From Basidiobolus meristosporus CBS 931.73 (Eukaryota; Basidiobolomycota; Basidiobolomycetes; Basidiobolales; Basidiobolaceae), in assembly GCA_002104905.1 (NCBI GenBank), contig MCFE01000854.1:1-30155 (forward strand): 30,155 nt of DNA. The letters are read 5' to 3'. Of this stretch, positions 18,255-29,092 are shown piece by piece. The notes beneath the pieces are model-generated. The model ran no database searches. It saw nothing but the letters and a program-made list of their open reading frames with translations, and had not been told where the DNA came from. The position numbers and the translations under genes are program-made. Numbering within the stretch: position 1 is the first letter of the stretch; the number at the start of each line of letters is the position of its first letter.

Positions 18255-20551
18255 TGACACTCTACCTGAAGATTTCCATGCATTCAGAGAAGTATTTGAT
18301 GTATTTGATGTTGACATCTGTTGGCATTATATGCTTTGTTGCTGCCACTTTTGCAATCAATGCCACTTGAGTATCAGCCAAATACTGTTTGATACAGAAC
18401 CAATATATTCCTTCTCCCTGCTGGATTCTAGTTTCCCTTATAGGAACACTCCTGATTATGTTTGTATGCATTTTGTGTTAGGTGGTGTGGAAGCTGGCTT
18501 ACTTTGGTAAAATTGTCCTGATAAGTATTAGCTGTCGGCAACATCCAGCCCTACCAATCTTAACTTGATTGAATACCCATCCATTGGGGCAGCTTAGCTT
18601 TGTAATGCAAAAGGCATCAATGTTTCCATTTGCACATCTGTCAATTATATTTTCTAACTCTCCCTGGTGGTCCTTCATGTATCAACATATCCCATCCATG
18701 ACAGACCTGAAGGTAATAGTCATGGCGGAATTGAGCTCAGGTATTACTTGCAACTTGACATGTCTACCTATTACCTTACACATCAGCTTCATAGGAAACT
18801 CCTAGAAGGCAATGCAAGGACCAATATCCTCCACACACCAGGCAAGAAGGGGTATAGAATGGATGCAGTAGCAGCTGAGATCCACAAATTCAGCTTTATG
18901 CTTTTGGTGCAACTGCTCAAATCTGGCCACATACTCAAAGCAAAAAAGCTATAGATGTGCCAGATTGATATTGGCAATCTGCTTCTGAGATAATATTTCT
19001 GGTATCTCAATGCACCTATAAGCTTGAAATGCCCCATGTACAATTTGGTAGCTAGTGTAGGGATATTGATGAAGAGTAAAGGCATAGCTCCCAGTGGAAA
19101 GCTTTTGCTCCAGCAGGTTCCTGTAGAAATAGTTAGGAATCCACCTAATTATTAATATATGATGAACTAGCACTAAGCTATGTGATGTATTTCAGATTAT
19201 TGACTTAGAAATTAGTTTGTAAGATATATGCTTATTGTTAGGAATCAGAGAAACACAGGATTTTAGGAAAATTTGAAACTTGTCCAAATGAGCTGAAACT
19301 TGGCACATGTACTCCTGAGACTCCCCTAACAGTTACTAAATAGTTATACTTAGGCAGTTCTGCAATAAGTATAAATACTGTGTTGTAACTCAATAAAACA
19401 ACAAGTGCACATTGTGTAAATCTTCTAATTCTCCAATTCACTTCCAATATATCTCTCTGATATTTTGACAGTTCCCTCATTGCTGAGTATATCCAGCTCA
19501 TGGTTAATACTATATTCTGCCCAATTGTGTGTAGCTTGCCAGCTGTGTGGCAATTGCATCCTAGCCTCTACACATTCTCAGTGTAGGAAGATGATGTTGT
19601 TATTATTGGTGTTTGGATAATAATATTATACATGAGTTGTGGAGCAGATCCCTAGGATCTCACATAATTGACAGCAATTTTGTCCATTGTGCCAAAAATA
19701 TCCAGCTAGCTGGCTGATAGCAGGGGTATCTCCAATGCAGATACTACTATACACTTTAACATTACAGTCATTTACTAGTATCCTGCTGAATAACTTTCAG
19801 AGTTCATCCAGCAATGGACACTTGTAGTTATCTGACTTGAACAGTGATTTAGGCCCATACATCAGTGAGACTACCATCAGAATTATGCTCTGCTATTGCA
19901 CGATTTGTGGCAGATTTAGATTGATGAGAATCAGTGTCCATCAAAAACTGATGGCAAGAACTTGTTCAGTGGTTATCCAACAAGTTGTAAGGCAAAGGTT
20001 AGGTCATAAAACACCTTTGAAGTAGCCATCACTTCTTAGTTGTTTGTGATGTTTGCTATCAGGTATATTGGAAATACTTGCCCTTGATTGATACTGAGTG
20101 AGGTAACTTATAGCAACACAATATTTGTTCAACTGCATGGTTTTTGTTTCATTGCACAATGGGATCTTGCAAAGCTCATGCAGGGTACTATTGTGAGGGG
20201 AGTTAGGCTTAATATCCATGAGTATCTTTATTCTTCATAGCTATGACTTTGTAGGGCATATTCAGAAAGCTGAGTGAGCCAATAGGCAATACAAGCTCAC
20301 CTAGACTGGTTGATGCAAGGTGATAAATTTATATAGGGCTGCTACAGCAGTGCCAAGTTACCATCAAGATATTGTTGGTAGAGTAGTGACTGTTGCATAC
20401 CTGAATACAACTCATGCAGCAAAACACTAGCTGTCATCCCTGTAATACTTCCTATTTCATCTGCATGCTTCATGACTGAGAGGCTTGTCATAATAGCAAC
20501 ATGTTTGCTCTCCCTTCTCTTACAGCATTGAGCCAAAGTAGCTTTGTCCAT
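18255..20551 (-). pseudogene. Tnp2-like transposase, copy E, inverted, near full length with internal deletion
   Basis: Read from 20551 down: start MDKATLAQCCKR (as copy B), NSTLHELCKIPLCNE (20219), CVAISYLTQYQSRASISNI, the central block, the KLYMGHFKL motif (near 19045), the C-terminal HKAEFVDLS-type block (near 18890) and TRETRIQQGEG-type end at 18262-18471. Relative to copy A the N-terminal stretch corresponding to about 95-510 is deleted. Numerous stops occur. A solo LTR (19122-19470) is inserted. At the CRMC-type site the codon is CAA (+ strand TTG at 19678-19680). It lies head to head with ORF2 copy 2. Confidence 0.65.
19122..19470 (+). repeat. Solo copia LTR (349 bp) with TSD GTTCC
   Basis: TGTAGAAATAG...TATTTTGACA, flanked on both sides by GTTCC (19117-19121 and 19471-19475). 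It has TATAAATA at 19370-19377 and AATAAA at 19392-19397, and the end ..CACTTCCAATATATCTCT resembles the copia-1 LTR, as does its exact length of 349. It has no internal region, so LTR-LTR recombination removed the element. The flanks join into continuous Tnp2 copy E sequence, which confirms the insertion. Confidence 0.85.
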
Positions 20552-20805
20552 AATGTAAACAGCTTGACACTCAGCAACACAGTACTATTTTGTCAGCTTT
20601 TTTCTATTATTTATATGAGTATGGGTCATTATTGTATTTAAGACATTATTTGTGCATGAATGTAGGATTGATGATGACCTACCATGGTAAATATTATGAA
20701 AAAAGCTGTGGCACTGGATATGCATGCATATGCAACACTATTTCCCATGCTTTTTGACTTACTTCTGAATATTTGCAATAAAAATACAAAGCCAAGTTGG
20801 CCAGT
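20552..20805. promoter_or_regulatory. Divergent spacer between Tnp2 copy E and ORF2 copy 2
   Basis: Counterpart of 8944-9185 in inverted orientation, with similar length. Probably a shared promoter region of the element when active. No specific sites assigned. Confidence 0.35.
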
Positions 20806-22234
20806 TCCTGCTCAAACCCCGCTGCAAACAGCAACTGCAAAACAGCTGGACCACAGCTTGCTTTGACATTCAGTGCAACAAGCAGTGCTAGATCCAAAAA
20901 AGCTATGTTGACAGTGTGAAAACTGAAGGTAATTATGCAGGCTAATTAGGCTCCCAGTCAAGTGGGCAACACAAAATATCTGCGGGGTTACATGCATACT
21001 GCTAAGCTCAGGCAGAAATGAGTGTTGCAAATGCTGTATCTCCTGTGGAAGTCCAGTATATGACTGTCATAACATCACCACCACCAATATCAGCAAGTAT
21101 GCTATTGGCTCTTACTGAAGTATTAACAAGCATTCAGGTGCAATGATTGATAAGATAGATGCAATAACCCAGATAAACTGATAAATAGTCCAGAGACAGG
21201 GTGAGAGGATAATATATGCAAAGTCAACAATATCCTAGGTTGAAAACACAATGTCTTTGCTGCAAAGAAGGAACTGGGGTATCTCAATGTCACAGCTGGG
21301 AAATGGGTTATTTCTTAATGTAACAACTGAGGAGCACTGCATAGTTCCTGAAGCACGCCAACAACACCCAAAAAAAAGCCCATAAAGAGATATATTCATG
21401 AAGCTGCAGAGTGCAGTGATGAAAAGTGTGCCAATATTTAACAGGCTTTAAGAGGTCTAGCTCAACATCACATTAAAACTGGTATATATTAGGTCCATTA
21501 GGAACTGAAGGCCAAGCAGAATGAACCTGATCCAGTCCATAAGTACTCTCCTTTATTTAATCCAGCAAACAGATCCTGGGCCAACATTGGTAGGCTAAGA
21601 AAGTATTTCCACAATATCAGTGACTATCCAAGATTGAGGTTGAGGAATGCCTAGACTAAAAGCCAGTGATTTCCCCAAGAGCTTATCAAAAGTAGTGTGG
21701 AAAGCTCTAAACAAGTGGCAACAAAGCTTGAAGTAGTCAGAAGAGTGCTGGAAAGAGTCAAGCAGGCAAAAACTGATGCACTTGTGCAGCATAATTATGG
21801 AAATAATATAGTAAACTCAGGTAGCACTCAGTCAAATTGGCACTGAAAAGCCTGGTAGTGATCAAGGTAAAGGTCAAGGGAAAAATGTTACCCTAGCCAG
21901 AAGCAGGGAAGTGAGAGAAAGGATCTGCAGTTCCTGCCCATAAATGCCTTCAGCCCAGATCAGACTGAATCCCATAATTGCAGTGTACTTACCAAGAAGA
22001 CAACAAATCTTTAACAGGAGTTGGAACCACTGCCAGTTAAGCCATACCTCTGTACTGTAGATGAGTTTGCAGTAAAAGGCAGCATTTCTACCACAGCCTC
22101 CACATCCACTCCTGTAGACAGAGTGGCAATCCTACTGACAGACAAAGCAACAACATGAAGATCAGACTGAATCCCATCTCAGCCAAGAAGAATTACCAAC
22201 AAAAAAACAGCTGTTTTCACAGGAGTTGGAATCA
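20806..22234 (+). pseudogene. ORF2, partner gene of the Tnp2-like element (copy 2), heavily decayed
   Basis: It aligns in nucleotide sequence with the minus-strand gene at 7036-8943: CTTGCTTTGACATTCAGTGC (20860), CAATGTCTTTGCTGCAAAG (21250), the block before ATTGGTAGGCTAAGAAAGTA (about 21590) and GACAGAGTGG..ATCCTACTGACAGACAAAG (about 22120). No long frame survives. From 21958 a segment of about 202 bp begins to repeat at 22160 (both start GATCAGACTGAATCCC). The copy is cut by a gypsy fragment at about 22235. Confidence 0.55.
21958..22234. repeat. Partial tandem duplication (offset 202 bp) inside ORF2 copy 2
   Basis: GATCAGACTGAATCCC occurs at 21958 and 22160 and is followed in both by related sequence ending in CAGGAGTTGGAA. 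The other ORF2 copy has this segment once. The second unit is truncated by the gypsy fragment. Confidence 0.6.
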
Positions 22235-22396
22235 ATATGTCATCTAGGTAAATTACCACCAACTTGTCTAAGTATTCTTGGTGGACTGTTTGCATCAAGG
22301 TCATGAATGTTGCAGGGGTATTGGTGTGGTCAAGTCTCATAACTAGGTATTTGTAATGTCCATACCTGGTCCTGAATGCTGTCTTAGGGATGTCTT
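22235..22396 (-). pseudogene. Gypsy-2 reverse transcriptase fragment
   Basis: On the minus strand it aligns with the gypsy-1 RT across the point where copia-1 is inserted ([16 protein letters not shown] to the YLDD region). It is uninterrupted at that point and so acts as an empty-site reference. It is bounded on the right by a copia-2-type LTR fragment and on the left by ORF2 copy 2. Confidence 0.75.
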
Positions 22397-22428
22397 TGTT
22401 GCAATTTAAGAAGTGATTTGGATATAAG
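22397..22428 (-). repeat. End fragment of a copia-2-type LTR
   Basis: The 32 bases beginning TGTTGCAATTTAAGAAGTG are identical to the start of the minus-strand LTR at 22482 up to GGATATAAG. The remainder is cut off by the gypsy-1 LTR, which starts at 22429, so gypsy-1 probably inserted into this LTR. Confidence 0.75.
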
Positions 22429-23170
22429 TGTTACAAGTCTTGGTATAAGACTTGTAGAGGAATAGGGAGTTTAGCTAGTATTGTTGCAATTTAAGAAGTG
22501 ATTTGGATATAAAGAACTTATCAAGAAATAGTAATAATAGTTGAACTGTTGTTTATTCATAAAGAAGCTCAGTATTTATACCTTTGTAGAAGTAATACAG
22601 CTGCAACACTAAGTAGGGAGGGTTTCTCAATATTCAGGAGCATTCTGTAACAGTTTCAGGGTTAGTACATAATGTTTGGTAATAGTGCTAATTTGATTCT
22701 GACTATAGGGGAATAATCATAAGATCATATATCTGGAGAAAGTGGCAAAGTTAAGGCAGTAAATGAGTCCTACAGTGACTAAGACTAGCCTAGAATTGTT
22801 AAGTAAATTTTTAGCTGCTGAATGATACCAAATAGTCCAATATTTCAACAAGTATTGTATTCACTAAAACTGGAACTGATTTTTATTGAGGTTCCAGCAG
22901 CTCCTTATGTACATTTTGCCAGATCAATTGCTGACTAATTGTATTTCCTAAAGTAGGTTGTGGCTGATGACTCATTTGATTGCATCATCATCACCCAATA
23001 AGATCCTACTTGATATATCTATTTCTGTCTGATAAGGATCTGCTGATTCATTTGCTGACTAATGCTACTGATTTGATAGATAATACTGATATACTGATAA
23101 CCTAAACATATACTGATTGATTTGACTAAAAACTGATCTAACTTAAACATTCAAGCGGCAGATCATAACA
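22429..23170 (-). repeat. 3' LTR of gypsy-1 (about 368 bp without its insertion)
   Basis: Minus-strand TGTTATGATCTGCC from 23170 to ...GACTTGTAACA at 22429. It is preceded by the purine tract AGTAGGGGAGAA (23171-23182), typical for reverse-transcription priming of the plus strand. A solo copia LTR plus its target duplication (374 bp) is inserted. A motif TACTGAT recurs four times between 23066 and 23117. Confidence 0.82.
22482..22850 (-). repeat. Solo copia-2-type LTR (369 bp) with TSD AGTAT
   Basis: Minus-strand TGTTGAAATATTGG...TTGCAACA, aligned over its length with the LTR at 13595-13962. AGTAT flanks it at 22477-22481 and 22851-22855. Its TATA box (TATTTATA on +, 22573-22580) is kept. 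It lies inside the gypsy-1 LTR, so it is younger than gypsy-1. Confidence 0.88.
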
Positions 23171-25383
23171 TTCTCCCCTACTAAAGTTGGGGGGTTCTCC
23201 TGAATCTCTTTTGTTGTGATACCAATATCTTGATGGTTCAGTATAATCACCAAGTCTTGCAAGCTTGAGTCTGTCCCTATGCACTAAGTCTTCCCGGATA
23301 TTGCCATGTTTGTCCACCAGTTGGTAAGTTGCAAATGGACATTCTCTGATGATCTTGAATGGTCCGGTCCATTATGGCTCAAACTTCTTTTGAGTGTTGT
23401 TTCTTAGCAATACAAAGTTCCCAACTGTCAATGCTTCTGGTGCTATAGTCTTATCAAATCTCTGCTTCATCTTTTCTGCACTTTGAGATACTTTGGTCTG
23501 TGCCTCTTGACATCTTTGTTCCAGTTGCTGGTGTCTACTTGGCTGACTGAGTTCATCTTCTAAGGTGTCTGTAAGCTTTGGTTGTGTGAGATCTCCTGGA
23601 ATCCTTGGTTCACATCCATACACTAAGTAAAATGGTAATTGCTGGGTGGTGTTGTGTACTCTGACTCTGCATGCAAAGAGTGCTTGGTCTATATACTCAT
23701 CCCATCTACTGACAACTCCACTTGCATACTTGGTCAGCATTTTTCCAAATAATCCATTAAACTGCTCAGTGACTCCATTAGTTCTGGGGTGATATGCCAA
23801 GGTTTTCATGTGTCTGATCTGCTGCATTTCCAGGTAAGCCTCTAATGTCTTTGCCATAAAGTTTGCTCCTCTATCAGATAAGATCTCCACAGGGCATCCA
23901 AACTTCATCAGGATCTCATGGTAAATGAAACTTGCAACTTCTTGTTCACTGGCTATTGGTATAGCTTTAGCAACTGGCCATTTAGTGGCATGGTCAATTG
24001 CTACTAGCATCCAACGGTTGCATTTCCTGGTAGTTGGCAGTCTTCCAATAAGGTCAATTCCCCATCTTTCAAATGGTCTTACAGGCTCCAAGGGAAAGAG
24101 TTTGGCAATTCTCTGTGATTGGCTTTGGTTGATTTGGCAATTTGGGCATGTTTTCACTTGCTTCTCAATGTCTTGTTTCATTCTGGGCTACCATGCTCTG
24201 GCTTTCACAAGACTATAGGTTCCTTCAATTCCAAAATGCCAATATCCAGTATGTAGCTTATGTATTAAATCCAGGCAAGAAACATAATGGCAATAGGCAA
24301 TTGGGCTTCCATCAGCAATTCAATAGAGTGTTTCATTCTGTACTACAAATTTGCTGGCTTCATCATGGATTATCTTGTTTATCTCTTCATCCACCTCATT
24401 AGGAATGGCTTGGTCCCCCAAGTACTTTGGTAATAGGCTAGGCCAATCTGATTCATGCACCAAGTTGAGTTGTGCAACTTGATCTAATCTTGATAAGGTA
24501 TCAGCAACTGTGTTGTTTTTTCCAGGGCAGTAGACAATCTTCAGGTCAAATTGCTGAATGTATTCACTCCATCTTGTCATTCTTCTAGAGAGTACCTTCT
24601 GAGTAAATATATACTTGAGGGAGGCATGATCAGTCTTCACAGTGCATTTGACTCCTTCAATATAGCATCTCCATGTTTTCAAACAGTGTATTATAGCAAG
24701 CATCTCCTTCTCATGGACTGGATAGTTTTGTTCTGCTGAGTTCAGTTTCTTGGATTCAAAGGCAACAGGGTAGTCCTTTCCCTTGTGTTCTTGGCTCAGC
24801 ACTCCACCAATAGCATAATCTGAAGCATCTGTGCACAGAGTGAACTCTTTTCTGAAGTCTGGTGTACTTAAGCTTGGCAGCTTAGCAAGCTCATTCTTGA
24901 GCGTCTGGAAGGCAGTTTCAGAAGCTATGTTCCACTTGTAGGTATTGTCTTTCTTGAGGATATCAGCTAAAGGGGCTGCAATACTTGCAAACAACTTGAC
25001 AAATCTCCAATAATAGGAAACCATTCCAAGGAATGATCTGAGCTCTGATATGCTATGGGGCTGCTTCAGATTCTTGATTACTTCCACCTTCTTGGGGTCT
25101 AAGGTTACTCCTGTGCTAGTCACTATGTGTCCCAGATATTCAATGTGTTCCTTGAAGAATTCACACTTGGGTAGCTTGCCATAAAGCTTGTTCTCTCTTA
25201 GCTTCTTCAAGACCTTTTCAATGTGCACCAAGTGATCCACTTCTGTCTTGCTGTATATCAGTATATCATCTAGGTAGATTATGACAAACTTGTCTAAGTA
25301 CTCCTGGAAGACAGTCTGCATCAGGGTCATGAAAGTTGCAGGGGCATTGGTAAGGCCAAAACTCCTGACTAAGTACTTGTAAT
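23171..25383 (-). pseudogene. Gypsy-1 pol: RT (most), RNase H, integrase
   Basis: Read from 25383 down. RT continues with KYLVRSFGLTNAPATF and the catalytic IIYLDDIL. RNase H shows CTDASDYAIGG, VHEKEMLAI, KTDHASL and ADTLSR. The integrase zinc motif (HKLHTGYWHFG and CPNC) is followed by the DDE core: ERWGIDLIG, ILSDRGANF and TNGVTEQFNG. Only three stops break a single frame: TGA 24322-24320, TAG 24190-24188 (a WW pair expected) and TAA 23374-23372 before WTGPFKI. Reading then runs to about the LTR edge. A mostly intact gene disabled by point mutations. Confidence 0.88.
25379..25383. repeat. Target site duplication GTAAT (left copy)
   Basis: It matches 29451-29455 exactly; the empty site in gypsy-2 (22235-22396) has a single GTAAT at the same RT position. 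Confidence 0.93.
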
Positions 25384-25732
25384 TGTTGTAAAAATTCGTA
25401 TTTCCACCTAAATATTCACCTAACTTAGTCACTTAGATCATTACCTTCAAATCCTAGAGAATACTGACCAAATTCCTTGTCGGGATTTACTTAGAATATT
25501 TTCACCAAAATACCAGGTACCCAGAACATGAAAATACTCAAAGTTGTCCAAACAGCCCCAAACTTTGCACACATGTTCTTGGGACCTTCCTTAACCTATT
25601 CTACGTGTTTGTTATGCCAAGACTAGGTAAAAGTATAAATACTACTTCTACAATCAATAAATCATTAAGTGAAAACCACATAATCTACTTGTTCTCCCAA
25701 TCACTTCCAATATCTCCAAGACTCTTACAACA
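25384..25732 (+). repeat. 5' LTR of copia-1
   Basis: TGTTGTAAAAATTCG...CTCTTACAACA. It has TATAAATA at 25634-25641 as the likely promoter and AATAAA at 25656-25661 as the likely polyadenylation signal, close downstream of it, a compact R region as in the other copia LTRs here. Confidence 0.94.
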
Positions 25733-25750
25733 GGTTATGAGCCCCAAGCT
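25733..25750 (+). promoter_or_regulatory. Primer binding site matching the anticodon arm of initiator tRNA-Met
   Basis: GGTTATGAGCCCCAAGCT follows the LTR directly. Its complement contains GGGCTCATAACC, the invariant anticodon stem-loop of eukaryotic initiator tRNA, rather than the tRNA 3' end. Drosophila copia is known to prime in this way from a tRNA fragment. The ATG at 25737-25739 lies in this site and is in frame with the polyprotein. Confidence 0.75.
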
Positions 25751-25763
25751 GTCACTCTCTGCA

Positions 25764-28700
25764 ATGTCTACTACTGCTATTACTGGAATTTTTCCCTCTG
25801 CTGAAATGTTGGATGGATCTAACTACCAAGTGTGGAAGGTGAAGATGAAGATGCTGCTACAAGAAAGAGGCCTTTTGGATATTGTCATGGGAGAAGAATG
25901 CCCTCCTAAAAACGTGGGAGAGGAAGCCTTAAAGTACCAGAAGAAAGAACAAAGTGCCTTTAACTGCATTTGCCTTAATGTCAAGGACAAATTGCTAATT
26001 CAATGCTCAAGAGCAAAAACGGCAAAGAATGCCTGGAAAGCATTAGAAGACACCTACCAGTCATGTTCAGCTGCCAAGAAAATGTATCTGAGAAGAAAAT
26101 TCTTTACTACAAAGATGCTGCCAGGAGAAGAAATGAAAAATCTAATTAACAGAATTACCCTGCTGGTAGATGAGATGGAATCTGTGGGCGTACCAACTAC
26201 TGATGAGGATGTGATAGTTACCATCCTGAATAGCCTGACAGACGAGTTTCAGGGCCTTGTATCAGCCCTAGAGTCCAGAACTGAAGATTTGACCTTAAAT
26301 TACGTATATGGAAGGCTCCTGGATGAAGAATTAAGAAAATCAAGCGCCAATATAAGTAACTTAAATGAAGAAACACCAATGCTTTGGCACAGGAGATTTG
26401 GACACATCAACTTTGATTATTTGCGTAAAATGATCAAAGATCAGCTAATTTCTGGAGTGAAAATTGATCCCCCAGCTATTTTGGAGCACTGTGAAGCCTG
26501 CATATATGGGAAACAAGCCAGACAACCGTTCAAGAGCTCTGGGTTAATCAAAACTAAGAAAAAATTAGATCTAATTCACTCAGATCTGTGTGGACCTATG
26601 CAAAATTTATCCTTAGGCGGGATGAAGTATTTAATCACTTTTATTGATGATTATACAAGATACACATGGGTCTACTTCATGGAGAGAAAGGAAGAAGCTC
26701 TGTCTAAGTTCAGGGAGTTTAAAGCTATGGTGGAGAGAGAAACTGGTGAAAAAATTAAGAAAATACGCTCTGACAATGGTGGAGAATATACCTCAAAACT
26801 CTTCATCCACTTCTGCAAAATTCATGGGATAGAGCAAGAGACTACTGTACCATACTCCCCACAGCAAAATGGAGTAGCAGAACGAGCTAACAGATCAATA
26901 ATTGATATGGCAAGATCTATGATCCATGATCAAAAATTATCCTATGATTTTTGGGCGGAATCAGTTGCCACTGCTGTATATCTTAAAAATAGGAGTTATA
27001 ACAGAATACTTCGTGATTCTACTCCATTTGAAGCATGGTATGGATACAGACCAAGTGCAGAACATCTAAGAATATTTGGGTGTACAGCATATGCCAAAAA
27101 ACTGGCCGGAAATCAGTCAAAATTTGAGCCAAAAAGTGTAAAATGCATATTTTTGGGCTACTGCAATGAGAGTAAGGCATACAGACTCTACAATACCAAA
27201 GCAAAGAAGCTGATCAAGTCCAGGGATGTGTTGTTTGATGAAAATTCAAAATTTTCACAAAAAATGACATCAGATGATGACGAAAATTTGATCGCAAGTC
27301 CACCAATTGTCAGGATTGAATCAGAGCAAAACAATGAAAATTTTTTCACTCCAGAGGACTCTACAACCATGGTTCAGCCAGAATCAGTGCCCAGGAATAT
27401 CCCAGAAGTGATCATTCCAGTATCAAATGCCCGGAGATCAAATTGGACAAGAAATAGCCCAAATTACTATATTAATGAGGGTACAAACTTAGCCTATGCC
27501 TATTCAGTCCATATTGATGAACCCCAAACTGTAAAAGAGGCCCTAAATAGCCCTCAGACAAAGTTTTGGAGATCTGCAATGACTGAGGAATATCAGGCCC
27601 TGATGGAAAATCAAACTTGGGACTTAGTCAAATTACCAATCAACCAAAAATCAATTGGATGCAGATGGGTCTTCAAGACAAAGTACAAGGCTGATGGTAC
27701 AATTGAAAGATACAAAGCAAGACTTGTAGCCAAAGGATACTCTCAAACAAAAGGACTTGACTATACTGAGACCTTTGCACTGGTAGCCAAGTTTAATTCC
27801 ATCAGATTAATATTGGCTATTGCAGCCAAATATAAGTTTTTTATTCATCAAATGGATGTAAAAACTGCATTTTTGAATGGAGAACTTGATGAGGACGTGT
27901 ATATGGACCAGCCTGATGGGTTTGTTGCCCAAGATAACCCCCATTTGGTCTGCAAGCTTAAAAAGTCACTATATGGTCTCAAACAATCACCGAGAGCCTG
28001 GAATTGCAAGATAGATTCTTATTTGGAATCTTTGAGTTTCAAAAGGAGTAATGCTGACTATAGTATATACTATAAGCCAGATAGAGAAAATCCAATTCTA
28101 TTAGCTCTATATGTGGATGATCTTATCATAGCCGCCAATAACCTAGAAACATTGGAAAAGACTAAATCCAGCCTATCTAAGGAGTTCAAGATGTCCAATC
28201 TAGGAGAACTCAGTTACTACTTAGGGATTAAGTTCTCCATAGACAGAAGTACCCAGACTATTACCCTAAGCCAATCCAAGTATATTCAAGATATACTAAA
28301 GAAGTACAAAATGGAAGACTGTAAACCGGCAGCTACCCCAATGGAGACAAACCTTAACTTGGTCAAAACTCAACCAAATCAAGAGAGCTTGGTGCCATCT
28401 GAAAGCCCTGACTTTCCTTATCAATCTATGGTCGGCAGTCTGATGTATATCATGCTTGGAACACGTCCAGATATCTCATATTCAGTGGGAGTTGTCAGCC
28501 AACATAATCAGAATTATGGATCTGATCATATTGCAGCAGTTAAGCGGATTTTTAGATACCTAAAAGGAACTGCTGATATCTGCTTAAGATACACTTATAA
28601 GGATTCAGAACAGGATCTTGTGGGATACTCTGATGCTGATTGGGGACGAAATTTAGAAGACAGAAGATCCACCACAGTATACACCTTTCTTTACTGTAAA

Positions 28701-29090
28701 GGAGCAATTTCATGGAATTCAAGAAAGCAACCAACCGTAGCACTTTCTACTACAGAGGCAGAGTATATGGCAGCCTGTGAAGCTACAAAAGAAGCAATGT
28801 GGTTAAGAAAGCTCTTTACAGATTTAGGCCTATGTCAAAAAATGCCTATTACTCTATTTCAAGATAATCAAGGATGTATACAATTAGGTAGAAATCCAAC
28901 TTTTCATGCTAGAACCAAGCACATAGATATTAGACATCATTTCATACGTGAAGCTATAGAGAATAACTTAGTTAGCTTAGTTTACTGTCCTACAGATGAA
29001 ATGATTGCAGACATATTTACCAAACCATTAGCTAGAGACAAGTTTGAATATCTTAGGTCAAAATTAGGACTAGTCAATATGAACATTTAG
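25764..29090 (+). CDS. copia-1 Gag-Pol polyprotein lacking zinc knuckle and protease
   Basis: 1108 residues from the ATG at 25764 (MSTTAITG); the in-frame ATG at 25737 in the primer site would add nine. Residues 16-190 are the UBN2-type Gag domain. The protein then jumps from LLDEELRKSS (186-194) to NLNEETPMLWHRRFGH (199-214). Relatives have about 200 more residues here, with the CCHC knuckle and DSG protease. Integrase has its zinc ligands (H209, H214, C243, C246) and a DD35E triad (D274, D337, E373). RT has QMDVK (D698) and YVDD (D785, D786); RNase H has YSDADW, TTEAE and FQDNQG (D957, E998 or E1000, D1034). No stop or frameshift. TAG lies two bases before the purine tract. Confidence 0.93.
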   Translation: MSTTAITGIFPSAEMLDGSNYQVWKVKMKMLLQERGLLDIVMGEECPPKNVGEEALKYQKKEQSAFNCICLNVKDKLLIQCSRAKTAKNAWKALEDTYQSCSAAKKMYLRRKFFTTKMLPGEEMKNLINRITLLVDEMESVGVPTTDEDVIVTILNSLTDEFQGLVSALESRTEDLTLNYVYGRLLDEELRKSSANISNLNEETPMLWHRRFGHINFDYLRKMIKDQLISGVKIDPPAILEHCEACIYGKQARQPFKSSGLIKTKKKLDLIHSDLCGPMQNLSLGGMKYLITFIDDYTRYTWVYFMERKEEALSKFREFKAMVERETGEKIKKIRSDNGGEYTSKLFIHFCKIHGIEQETTVPYSPQQNGVAERANRSIIDMARSMIHDQKLSYDFWAESVATAVYLKNRSYNRILRDSTPFEAWYGYRPSAEHLRIFGCTAYAKKLAGNQSKFEPKSVKCIFLGYCNESKAYRLYNTKAKKLIKSRDVLFDENSKFSQKMTSDDDENLIASPPIVRIESEQNNENFFTPEDSTTMVQPESVPRNIPEVIIPVSNARRSNWTRNSPNYYINEGTNLAYAYSVHIDEPQTVKEALNSPQTKFWRSAMTEEYQALMENQTWDLVKLPINQKSIGCRWVFKTKYKADGTIERYKARLVAKGYSQTKGLDYTETFALVAKFNSIRLILAIAAKYKFFIHQMDVKTAFLNGELDEDVYMDQPDGFVAQDNPHLVCKLKKSLYGLKQSPRAWNCKIDSYLESLSFKRSNADYSIYYKPDRENPILLALYVDDLIIAANNLETLEKTKSSLSKEFKMSNLGELSYYLGIKFSIDRSTQTITLSQSKYIQDILKKYKMEDCKPAATPMETNLNLVKTQPNQESLVPSESPDFPYQSMVGSLMYIMLGTRPDISYSVGVVSQHNQNYGSDHIAAVKRIFRYLKGTADICLRYTYKDSEQDLVGYSDADWGRNLEDRRSTTVYTFLYCKGAISWNSRKQPTVALSTTEAEYMAACEATKEAMWLRKLFTDLGLCQKMPITLFQDNQGCIQLGRNPTFHARTKHIDIRHHFIREAIENNLVSLVYCPTDEMIADIFTKPLARDKFEYLRSKLGLVNMNI

Positions 29091-29092
29091 CT

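Noticed and set aside
25384-25432. N-terminal codons of the minus-strand gypsy frame starting at 25432
   Set aside because: They are read out of the copia-1 LTR by accident; gypsy coding ends at 25383.
25605-25736. Upstream extension of the copia-1 ORF into the 5' LTR
   Set aside because: The frame is open but begins at a GTG inside the LTR, before the likely transcript start region and the AATAAA. Real ATGs follow at 25737 and 25764.
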